DNA of 64,000 bases from Aegilops tauschii subsp. strangulata (Eukaryota > Streptophyta > Magnoliopsida > Poales > Poaceae). This document shows positions 54,251 to 64,000 of this stretch, one piece after another. How positions within the stretch are numbered: position 1 is the first letter of the stretch; each line of letters starts with the position of its first letter. A model generated the notes under the pieces. It saw nothing but the letters and a program-made list of their open reading frames with translations. It was not told the DNA's origin and searched no databases. Location of the stretch: the NCBI RefSeq assembly GCF_002575655.3, contig NC_053040.3:350119267-350183266 (forward strand). The letters run 5' to 3'. A program made the translations under genes and the position numbers.

Positions 54251-57200
54251 ACACTCCACCACTACAAGAGGATCTCGTCCCGAGATCTAGGATGGCACCG
54301 GAGAAAAACGGAAGAGGAAGAGAAAAGGTAAAGCTAAGTTGCTTCTTTGACAAACGAGTGAAACCAAAGAACCTTGAGAGGTCGCAAAGCTTGAAGAAAT
54401 GACACGACAGAGGTGAACAAAATTGAGAAGACTCCGGTAGAAAAGAGAGACAAGGAACACCATGAGAACCTTGAGGTTAAGTGACACAATAGATATTTAA
54501 ACCACTCCGGTTAAAACAAGATAGAGAAGGAATAAGAATGATATAATTTGGGCAGCACTCCGACTGTAAATGGAAGGAATTGAACATGATCTTGACAAGA
54601 TAAGAGGATGCTCGATGAAATTAACAACACATTGCCTCCGGAACTAATGAAAGAATGGCACAAGGGGTAAGAAATATTTCAGACAGCACTCCGGTTGAGG
54701 AAGGAGACAAAACTTGATAAGATGAGAGAACTCGAATGAAAACACGACACTCCGACTAAACGAACGAGAAAGGAAAAATTACATGATCTTGACAAAACAA
54801 GATGATTGGTCGAAGAGAGCAACATCTCAATGCCTCCGGGACGAACAAATAGAAGAAAGATCGTCGGAATAAGATAACGGAGAAGAAAATGACAACTTCT
54901 GCCACAAATGAGCTTGGAAAGCATCCTTCCAAGAAGGTTATAACGGAGTTGTTGGAAAAAACCAACAACAAAAGGATATGAACCTCGTGGGCTTATGGAG
55001 ACATCTCAAAACATGAGGTGAAAATTTTGCCACTAACGAAAACAATTGCTTGCTTGAGATCAACGAAGAGATGAAATCTTCTCTCGCCGAGAACATAGGA
55101 GAAAACTTGGATCATTGATAAGCAGCATAATAGCAATATTCCTTAGGGAAGGCTATAGGTGAAATATAACCCAATATAACTCCAACAAAAAAATTGATTG
55201 GTTGAAAAGATCTCTTGAACGAACAGAAAATGATGAATTTAAATATGTCACTCTTGAAAACTTGTGAATCATGAAACGCGAAGGGAAAATATCAAGAATG
55301 ACATAACACCATCTCAAAAGACAAGATAGAGAGAGTTGCACTTCAAAATGCAAGATGAAGAATGCTTGAACTCCTCAAAACAGAACATGTGTTGAACACC
55401 ATGTTTATTTTGGAGTATAGGTTGGCGGATCTTAACTCCGAGAGAAATCTTGAAGAACAATTGAAGAATGAAACGAAACCTTGACGAACCACCATATCGA
55501 GCCTTCGTGAGAACTCCGGTAATAAAAGAATGATCAAACGAAATGGAAAGTTGAAAAGAACCCCGGGAGAAGCCTTGCAATACTTAGATGAAGCTTTGAA
55601 ATGATATAATTGAAATAACTTGAAGCTCCGGAAAGAAAAAAATGAACAAATGAGATCAAGAATTTTGATGAATCTCCGGAATAAGGAATTAATCACTTGG
55701 ATGAAACAATAATAAGAATTACATTATGCTTAGCCTTCACCAATTTAGATTGATGACAAGCAATGGATTTTGCATACTACTTATTCTCGTAGAAAGGATT
55801 AAGATAGATATAGCGCAAACTTGAATAAGGTCTTGATGGAACCACCGGTGGGGTTTGGAAACAACGAATGAATTAATATGCGGACATGGGAAAAGGAATC
55901 TTGAACGAACCACCGTAAGAATTTAAAATGAATGAAGAAAAGAGAACAAATCACCGTAAGAATTAAAGAACGCGCGAAAATACTCGAGGGAATTTAGATA
56001 CATGAGAACGAATAGATCACGAGCTGACTAGAGGATACTTGAACGATGCACCGGGAGAATATGGAGATGAACGAAGAGACACCAATTTAGAATAATTGGA
56101 GAACGAAAGCTGAAAACTTAGAACGAAGAAATCTTCTGAAATGATGGCCTTTGGATGATCAAGAAACAAAAACAACTCATGAAAATGCTTCGTATGGTTA
56201 TGAAAAGAATTCTCGCAATCGAAAACAATTATGAGAGGATGGCATCAAGTTAGAACCATGAATCTTCAAGAGAACGGACCAAGATTTAAGAGAAACTCTT
56301 CTTCAGTCTTCAAATGTTGAGAATGATGACGAGAAACACCACCATGAATTGTTGAGGCACTCCGGAACCATGAAGAATAGAAAGGTTGAACCAACAATGA
56401 AAAGAATTTGAAAGATCTTGGAGAAAGACATATGACTGATGATAATTCATTCTTACGTCAAATTTTGCAATGAATTTGAGAATAACTCCCGAAAAATTAG
56501 AAGAGTCAGGTAAGATCCTGGGAAAAGACCTGTGGGTTAGGGTCCACTCAAGAGAAACACCGTTGAAATGATTTAAAAGAGAGATTGCGCTAGTTGAATT
56601 AAATGAGTTGAATGAGATAACAACCCCGAAATAGCTTGAACGGATTAGGAATGAAAACATGAATCTCCTGAGGCGTCTTCAGCACTCCAGAACAATTGAA
56701 TAGCACGCGAAGAATGATTAAGAGTTGAACCGGCATGAGAAAACATTTGAAACGAGGAAAGGATATGATCGACAAAGCTTGAATTGAATCCACCGGAGAA
56801 GAAAAAGAACGAAGAATAATAAACTTGAAGCACATCTTCATGAGAACCATCGGGTAAGAACATTGATTGAAAAGAATGAAGGGACTTCATGTGAATAAAA
56901 TGGATACTTGGTTACGACATCTGATTCCTTGAAGGAAAAGGGTGGGAGGGCGGGAAAAACAAAGTCACCTTGGGACGGATGAAACAAACACCGTTGAGAA
57001 AACTTAGAGTTGATCTTGCGGATGTTGGAATGAACGGATTCACTTGAAGAGAAGCACACCGGTTGGAAAAGAATTAACATGACAACCTCGATGATCAAGA
57101 AGGATTAGTAACCACATAGAAATATGAGAACACCGTTTAGGAAAGGTATGGATTCAACATTTGACTTCGAAGCAACTCGAATACCACAAAACAAAACAAA

Positions 57201-57716
57201 ACAAAGGATTGGCTTGCAAAATAAGCCGGAACAAACATATGATAGAGATTTCATCTGAAGTTTTCGTGGTGGGCCCACACGGGCTCGATCGTACAGCACC
57301 ATCATGTACAGGTCAGTGCACATGACATACGAAGCGTCCCCGAGTCGGCATAGCCAAGGACTCTTTAAGACACTACGAGACCACTGTAAAACCAACCGTG
57401 GAAAGGCGGACCACTAGACGTCGAACCCCAATCTCATATCATGCGTCTGTCGGAAAGATATCCTAGGAGCTATTTGAATTCCCACTTATAAACTCCCGAA
57501 ACTTTCTGGTTATGCAATCTGGTGTTGGGGATACAGGGGACACAAAAATATATCACCCAAACTAACAATACCTAGATCCAGCTGTATCCATCCTTCAACA
57601 CATAACCAAGAAACCTTCGGAAATCATTTACCTCAACCTTCGAAAAGCATCCGTTATACGAGTTATGGCAATACTCCCGAACTCCCGCCCCAGTACTGGG
57701 TGGCGTCGAGGTGATC
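54251..57716 (-). other. Non-coding interior of the LARD-like element, main part
   Basis: About 3.5 kb, strongly purine-rich on the plus strand, built of degenerate phrases such as CTCCGG(A/T)A, ACCACCGTAAGAATT and TTGAAGAA. No gag, protease, RT or integrase motif is recognisable in any frame. Frames up to ~118 codons (such as 55343-55696) are rich in Phe, Ser and Leu because of base composition. Confidence 0.7.
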
Positions 57717-58251
57717 TGTAACACCCCGCATGTAACTTGCCATATTTGTAACTCCGACTCTTGCCATTTCCGGCTATGTGATATGTTTTTCCCTCCGTTG
57801 TCGGGTTTTGTCTTTCGTTTTGTATTTTGTCATGTCTTGCATTTTCATATCATGTCATCATGTGCAATGCATTCGCATACGTGTTCGTCTCATGCATCCG
57901 AGCATTTTCCCCGTTGTCCGTTTTGCAATCCGGCGCTCCTATCTCCTCCGGTGCACCCCTCTAGTTTTCTTTCGTGTGCGTGTGTCAAACTTTCTCGGAA
58001 TGGACCGAGGTTTGTCAAATGGTCTTAATATACCACCCGGAGACTACCGGTCAAGTTTCGTTCCATTCGGAGGTCGTTTGGTACTCCAACGGTTAACCGG
58101 GCCTCCGCAATGTCCATTTGAGTGTCCAGCAAAAACCCCCTCCAAAACCAGCCCAAAACCCACTAAACTCTCTTCCATGCTCTAGGTCCTTCGATCACGA
58201 TCGTGTAGGCGAAAACCGCACCTCATTTGGAGCCTCCTAGCTCCCTCTACC

Positions 58252-58260
58252 TATTTATAT
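58252..58260 (+). promoter_or_regulatory. TATA-like box of the solo LTR
   Basis: TATTTATAT, ~535 bp inside the LTR, followed by CGAAACCCTAGCG and a GC-rich leader, parallel to the flanking LARD LTR. Confidence 0.5.
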
Positions 58261-60174
58261 GTGGGCATCCCGAAAAACGAAATCTCAGACGAAACCCTAG
58301 CGTTTTTCCCACCGCGCCGCCGGACGCGTCCGTCCGCGCCGGACAACGTCCAACCGCCGCCGCCGCCGGCCCGCGGGCCCGTTCCCGGCCCCCGCGGCCC
58401 GAGCTGCCCCGCGGCCCGAGCCCGCGCCTTCGCCGCCTCTCCCGCCGCCGCCGCCATCACCGCCGGCCGCCGCCGCGGCGCCGGTCCCCGCCGTCGCGCG
58501 CCCGCCGCCGGCCATCGCCGCCTCCGGCCCCCTCCGCCTCCGCCGCCCCGCCGGCCTCGCCCTCCGGCCGTCGCCCCGCCGGCTCCTTCCCTGCCGCCGG
58601 CGACGAGCTCCTGGAGCTCGGGATCGAGCGACGAACCCCGATCCGATCTGGTAACTCCAGCCCGTTGACTTCTCGCTCCGTTTTTTTCTAAGTCTGAGAA
58701 TTCCATCAGCAAGTGCCTATGTTCGAGATGCGATAACTTTGTGCATGTATCTTCGATTTGCGCGTATAATATGTCAAATTGTTCGTCTCGTGATGCGCTT
58801 CATCTTGTTCAATTGCACTATTTTCATTAGAGGTCATCTTGATGCCCAAATCTTCGTTGGAAGAGGGCTAGTTGCTGTTAATCTCTGGTTCTTAGCAGAA
58901 CTTGGAGATTTGTCATTTTTGTATCATTTAATCTGTGCATCGTTTGAGCATGAGCTCTACAAGTGTTTTGAAGTATGCCATGCCATCTTTCCAGTGGTAT
59001 AGTCAATGTATTTTTGTGGTCTTTGTGGTGACTAGCACAAGCATGCAAACTAGGCCCCGTAATATTTCTGATTTCAGGGACTTGGTGATTTCTGTGTCTT
59101 TGTCTGCTGTAATTTTGTTGCCATGTCAACTTGATGCTACAGAGAGATCCATGCATATTTTGGAGATGTTCAGTAAGGATGTTTTGTAGCTATAGTTGTA
59201 ATTGATAAATTCCTGCAATTGTTTGCAATTTTAGAGCACCATAACATGACTCAATCTTGCTCTACTTTTGCTATAAAATATTTCTGGCAGATTCTTAACA
59301 TGACATGCATTTTCGCCAAGCTTATTGTAGTTGATCCATACATGCTATGTAATTGTTCTTGCCATGGATAGCTTCATAAACATGCCATCTTGCTGTAGGT
59401 ATGCTTGGTTTGTCATGAATTGCTCTGTAGTGAGTGCATCAAGCTCACAAAGAGGCCTACATATTAATATTTCTGCCATGCTCTGTTTTCTGCTAAGTCT
59501 GAAACCCGATAACGAAACTTGCTATGTTTACATGCTTGCAATCATACCTTCTGGTCCTTTTTGGCTTATGGTCAGTAAGAGACTTTTGTCATGTGCATTT
59601 AGTAGAACACTAACATGCCTTGTTATGCTATGTTAAGTTCCTGTAGCATGTTGATTTCGTGCTCGGAACATTGCTACCTGATGCTGATTTCTGCCATGTC
59701 CAGTTTTTCACTGTCTGTGAACCTGTAATCTTTTGCACTTTTGCCATGCTTGTTTGAGCTTGATATGTTGTGAACTAGCCGTAGCTCATTGTTCATCTTT
59801 TGTCAAGAATCTTCTGTAGATTACTTCCATGTGCTTTGTTGCTATGTTGGGGTGCTGTAGCATTGTTACTTGTTGTATGTTAAGTGCTATCTTGCTGTTT
59901 ATCGCAGATTAGTGTCATTCTTGTTTTGCTTGCCATTTGCAAACCGTGCATCCGATTCCGGTGATCTTTATATCGATTTCGACCGAAATCATCTCATCTT
60001 TCCAGTGGCATGCTTGGTTTGCCTAGTTACTGCCATGTTCATCATTTTCCTTCCGGAGCACGCATATGCATCGCATATCATATCTTGCATATCATACATG
60101 TCTTGCATCATGTTGCTTGTGCATTTCTCGTTGTTGATTGTGGTTCCGTTTGTTTGTGTTCTTGTCTTGGGTAG

Positions 60175-61593
60175 AGCCGGGAGACGAGTTCGTGAACGAG
60201 GAACCTGTCGAGTACGCTTACGAGGATCAAGCTTTCGACAACTCTGAGAATCTTGCAGGCAAGATGACCACCCCTCGAAATCACTTCTATCTTTGCTATG
60301 CTAGTTGTTCGCTCTATTGCCATGCTCGCTACCTATCACTTGCTATATCATGTCTCCTATTTCAGCCATGTCAGCCCCTAACCATCCTTTCCTAGCAAAC
60401 CGTTGTTTGGCTATGTTACCGCTTTTGCTCAGCCCCTCTTATAGCGTTGCTAGCTGCAGGTGAAGTTGAAGTTTGTTCCATATCGGAACGTGGACATGTT
60501 GGGATATCACAATATCTCTTATTTAATTAATGCATCTATATATTTTGGTTAAGGGTGGAAGGCTCGGCCCTATGCCTGGTGTTTTGTTCCACTCTTGCCG
60601 CCCTAGTTACTGTTATACCGGGATTATGTTCCTTGAGTTTGCGTTCCTTACGCGGTCGGGTGATTTATGGGACCCCCTTGACAGTTCGCCTTGAATAAAA
60701 CTCCTCCAGCAAGGCCCAACCTTGGTTTTACCATTTGCGACCTATACCTTTTTCCCCCGGGTTTTCTAGAGCCCGAGGGTCATCTTTATTTTAAACCCCC
60801 GGGCCAGTGCTCCTCTGAGTATTGGTCCAAACTGTCAGTCGCCGGTGGCCACCAGGGGCAACTCTGGACTGGCCTATCGGAAGCTTGGACAATCCGGTGT
60901 GCCCTGAGAACGAGATATGTGCAGCTCCTATCGGGATTTGTCGGCACATTCGGGAGGCTTTGCTGGTCTTGTTTTACCATTGTCGAGATGTCTTGTAAAC
61001 CGGGATTCCGAGACTGATCGGGTCTTTCTGGGAGAAGGTTTATCCTTCGTTGACCGTGAGAGCTTATGATGGGCTAAGTTGGGACACCCCTGCAGGGTAA
61101 TATCTTTCGAAAGCCGTGCTCGCGGTTATGAGGCAGATGGGAATTTGTTAATGTCCGGTTGTAGATAACTTGACACTTGACCAAATTAAAATACACCAAG
61201 TGTGTGTGTAGCCGTGATGGTCTCTTCTCGGCTGAGTCCGGGAAGTGAACACGGTCTGTGTTATGTTTGACGTAAGTAGGTGTTCAGAACCTCTTCTTGG
61301 TCATTGCTAGATGATGTCCGTTCCGTTGCTTCTCTTCTCGCTCTCATTTGCGCAAGTTAGCCACCATATATGCTTTTGCCGCTGCAGCTCCACCTCTTTG
61401 CACCTCCTTGTCCTATAAGCTTAAATAGTCTTGATCTCGCGGGTGTGAGATTGCTGAGTCCCCGTGACTCACAGATTCTACCAAAACAGTTGCAGGTGCC
61501 GACGATGCCAGTGCAGATGATGGCGTCGATCTCAAGTGGGAGTTCGACGAGGAACGTGGTCGTTACTATGTGTCTTTTCCGGATGATCAGTAG
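60175..61593 (+). other. Candidate two-exon ORF (C-terminal part) inside the solo LTR
   Basis: An exon-like stretch 60175-60258, after an acceptor-like CTTGGGTAG, encodes GDEFVNEEPVEYAYEDQAF and ends CTTGCAG|GCAAGAT, a good GC-type donor. An acceptor (ACAGTTGCAG, 61495) follows, and 61496-61593 encodes [20 protein letters not shown] before TAG. Joining the two keeps phase (GCA-G | GT-GCC) and gives an acidic C-terminal region of ~60 residues. A 5' exon and start codon were not identified. The downstream exon keeps its length and stop in the two other LTRs here. No family recognised; it could be chance conservation within LTR DNA. Confidence 0.38.
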
Positions 61594-61879
61594 TGGAGCC
61601 CAGTTGGGGCGATCGGGGATCTAGCATTTGGGGTTGTCTTATTTTCATCTGGATTTTGACCGTAGTCGGTCTATATGATTGTATTTTGGATGATGTATGA
61701 ATGATATTTATGTATTGTGTGAAGTGGCGATTGTAAGCCAACTCTTTATCCCATTCTTGTTCATTACATGGGATTGTGTGAAGATGACCCTTCTTGCGAC
61801 AAAACCACTATGCGGTTATGCCTCTAAGTCGTGCCTCGACACGTGGGAGATATAGCCGCATCGTGGGCGTTACATGATC

Positions 61880-62295
61880 TCACCAACAACTGCATAAAAG
61901 AGATTTCGATGTCGGCGAAACTCAGGTATTCCAGAACTGCAACGATAAAATTGTGACGACAACACCTCGGAGCTCAACTCCCCGGGACACTGCCACAACC
62001 CCTAAATGTCAGGAGGCACCAAGAACAATGTTCTCGTCACAAAACCATCGGAACGATTCCAAGATACACGCGTGATCCTAAATTGTTTTTTTAGTGAAAT
62101 TTGAGGAGAGAAAAGTCAAAACTTCTACGTCAGGAGGCCTCACCAGAGCGACGAAGGAACTGAGGAGTAAAAAGAATCCTACTCTCTGATAAATATAATC
62201 CTAAGACTCAAAACATTTATGTTCTAGACTCAACAACGCCAGCGATTCGATCAAGCAGGGGGCTCCTAAGTCGGGGATGGCTCTGATTACCAACC
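61880..62295 (-). other. Non-coding interior of the LARD-like element, part next to the primer site
   Basis: 416 bp between the right copy of the solo LTR's target duplication and the 5' LTR. No coding potential seen. Confidence 0.6.
62279..62292 (-). promoter_or_regulatory. Primer binding site of the LARD-like element
   Basis: On the minus strand TGGTAATCAGAGCC follows the 5' LTR by three bases. It matches the initiator-methionine tRNA type (TGGTATCAGAGC) apart from one extra A. Confidence 0.8.
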
Positions 62296-64000
62296 TTTAA
62301 CACCCACGATGCGGCTATATCTCCCACGTGTCGAGGCACGACTTAGAGGCATAACCGCATTGTGGTTTTGTCGCAAGAAGGGTCATCTTCACACAATCCC
62401 ATGTAATGAACAAGAATGGGATAAAGAATTGGCTTACAATCACCACTTCACACAATACATAAATGAAATCATACAACATTCAAGATACACACATAGGTCC
62501 GACTACGGAACCAAAATAAAAGAAGACAACCCAACTGCTAGATCCCCGATCGTCCCAACTGGGCTCCACTACTGATCAGCAGGAAATGAAACAACACTAT
62601 GAACAAGATCTTCATCGAGCTCCCACTTGAGCTCAGTTGCGTCACCTGCACTGGTATCATCGGCACCTGCAACTGTTTTGGAAGTATCTGTGAGTCACGA
62701 GGACTCGGCAATCTCACACCCGCGAGATCAAGACTATTTAAGCTTAAAGGAAAGGATGGGGTAATGAGGTGGAGCTGCAGCAGGCACTAAGCATATATGG
62801 TGGCTAACATACGCAAATAAGAGCGAGAAGAGAAGCAACGGAAAGGTCGTGAACTAGCAATGATCAAGAAGTGATCCTGAACCTCTACTTACGTCAAACA
62901 TAACCCAGAAACCGTGTTCACTTCCCGGACTCCGCCGAGAAGAGACCATCACGGCTACACACGCGGTTGATGCGTTTTAATTAAGGTCAAGTGTCAAGTT
63001 CTCTACTACCGGATATTAACAAATTCCCATCTGCCACATAACCGCGGGCACGGCTTTCGAAAGATAATACCCTGCAGGGGTGTCCCAACTTAGCCCATTA
63101 TAAGCTCTCACGGTCAACGAAGGATAAACCTTCTCCCAGGAAGACCCGATCAGTCTCGGAATCCCGGTTTACAAGACATTTCGACAATGGTAAAACAAGA
63201 CCAGCAAAGCCGCCCGATGTGCTGACAAATCCCGATAGGAGCTGCACATATCTCGTTCTCAGGGCAACACCGGATGAGACATCCTACGAGTAAAACCAGA
63301 CCTCGAGTTTCCACGAGGGGGCCCCGCAGTCTACTCAGTTCGGACCAACACTCGAAGGAGCACTGGCCCGGGGGGGTTAAAATAAGATGACCCTTGAGTC
63401 TGCAGAACCCAAGGGAAAAGGGGATAGGTGGTAGCAAATGGTAAAACCAAGGTTGGGCCTTGCTGGAGGAGTTTTATTCAAAGCGAACTGTCAAGGGGGT
63501 CCCATAAATCACCCAACCACGTAAGGAATGCAAAATCAAGGAACATAACACCGGTATGACGGAAACTAGGGCGGCAAGAGTGGAACAAAACACCAGGCAT
63601 AAGGCCGAGCCTTCCACCCTTTACCAAGTATATAGATGCATTAATTAAGATAAGAGATATTGTGATATCCCAACATAAACATAATCCAACATGGAGCAAT
63701 CTTCATCTTCACCTGCAACTAGCAACGCTATAAGAGGGGCCGAGCAAAACGGTAAAATAGCCAAGCAACGGTTTGCTAGGAAGGGTGAAAAGGTTAGAGG
63801 CTGACATGGCAATAAGGGAGGCATGATATAGCAAGTGGTAGGTAGCGCGACATGGCAATAGAACGGACAACTAGCAAGCAAAGATAGAAGTGATTTCGAG
63901 GGTATGGTCATCTTGCCTGAGATCCCGCTAGGAGGAAGAACGAGTCCGTGAAGAAGACAAACGGACGTAGTCGAACGAATTCTCAAAACTCCGGAACGAA
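62296..64000 (-). repeat. 5' LTR of the LARD-like element, partial
   Basis: Aligns with 50181-51890 over its whole visible length with roughly two differences per hundred by eye. Its inner terminal bases are AA (minus strand) in place of CA, a point change. It continues past the window edge. Confidence 0.85.

Larger units (their letters stand above)
57717..61874 (+). repeat. Solo LTR of a LARD-like element (4158 bp), opposite orientation, inside the LARD interior
   Basis: It starts TGTAACACCCCGC and ends GCATCGTGGGCGTTACA. TGATC lies on both sides (57712-57716 and 61875-61879), a 5 bp target duplication, with no second LTR or interior. It therefore arose by recombination between LTRs after insertion. 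The last ~1.45 kb is homologous to the flanking LARD LTRs, while the first ~2.4 kb is largely different, so it is a related subfamily. Confidence 0.9.
50181..64000 (-). mobile_element. LARD-like LTR element (Sukkula-type architecture), minus strand, 5' LTR incomplete, interrupted by a solo LTR
   Basis: On the minus strand the order is 5' LTR (from beyond 64000 to 62296), primer site, interior (62295-61880 and 57716-54251) and 3' LTR (54250-50181). LTR length is 4070 bp and the interior, without the insertion, ~3.88 kb with no gag or pol. Long LTRs with a short non-coding interior define LARDs. The LTR end GCATCGTGGGTGTTACA and the Met-type primer site resemble Sukkula as I remember it, but the family name needs an alignment. 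It inserted into the second Tat element. The five bases left of it are CGACC (50176-50180), whose partner is outside the window. Confidence 0.82.

Noticed and set aside
54251..57716. Hidden gag-pol remnants in the LARD interior
   Set aside because: No RT, protease or integrase motif found in six frames by eye; remaining frames reflect purine-rich composition.
58227..58712. GC-rich 135-154 codon frames in the solo LTR
   Set aside because: Open on both strands in several frames because of GC repeats; no conservation with the flanking LARD LTRs.
50181..61874. Foldback element with ~1.5-4 kb inverted repeats
   Set aside because: The inner copy is a solo LTR with its own TGATC duplication inside a minus-strand LARD.

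Overview
This window looks like intergenic DNA from a large-genome grass, most likely a wheat-tribe species (Triticeae). The organism is inferred. The basis is the density of nested elements, the CACTA elements with subterminal repeat arrays, the Tat-lineage Ty3/Gypsy elements with antisense ORFs, and a non-coding LTR element with ~4 kb LTRs resembling the Sukkula-type LARDs of barley and wheat. I see no tRNA, rRNA, CRISPR array or convincing intact host gene.

Layout. (1) 1-27430: a CACTA-type DNA transposon, copy A, whose left end lies outside the window. It carries a DEDD 3'-5' exonuclease-like gene (1-597, minus), a broken Arg/Ala-rich ORF (1609-2352), a 14-copy array of a ~505 bp tandem repeat (3241-10010), a second broken ORF (from 10323), a 73-codon ORF and a B3-like region (24874-26590). 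(2) 10933-24303: a complete Tat-lineage Gypsy element inserted in copy A, with 476 bp LTRs and the 5 bp duplication CCAGC. It lies one codon before the stop of the 10323 ORF. (3) 27431-28909: a 1.5 kb spacer with exon-like repeats. (4) 28910-37827: CACTA copy B, complete, flanked by the 3 bp duplication ATG and inverted relative to copy A. It carries the same exonuclease-like, B3-like and 505 bp array modules in mirror order, but only six array copies and neither extra ORF. (5) 37831-40289: repeat-derived sequence with a MITE-like segment and simple repeats. (6) 40290-50180: a second, more decayed Tat-lineage Gypsy element with an 1157 bp 5' LTR. Its antisense ORF is cut by the next insertion. 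(7) 50181-64000: a LARD-like element on the minus strand with a complete 4.07 kb 3' LTR, a ~3.9 kb non-coding interior and a 5' LTR running off the window. A 4.16 kb solo LTR of a related subfamily sits inside the interior in the opposite orientation, flanked by TGATC.

How the parts relate. Copies A and B diverged from a common element, so what they share (exonuclease-like gene near one end, 73-codon ORF and B3-like gene near the other, 505 bp array between) is probably the ancestral cargo of that family. No transposase is visible, so both copies look non-autonomous. Copy A's exonuclease keeps its DxE motif and is open to the window edge. Copy B's has lost the DxE glutamate and the expected third-motif aspartate, and has a frameshift. 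The two Tat elements share the order gag-protease-RT-RNase H-second RNase H-integrase plus an antisense coiled-coil ORF. Both have a TAG at the same place between protease and RT. In the LARD-type LTRs I find a short, frame-conserved, exon-like segment, which I flag as the least explained signal here.
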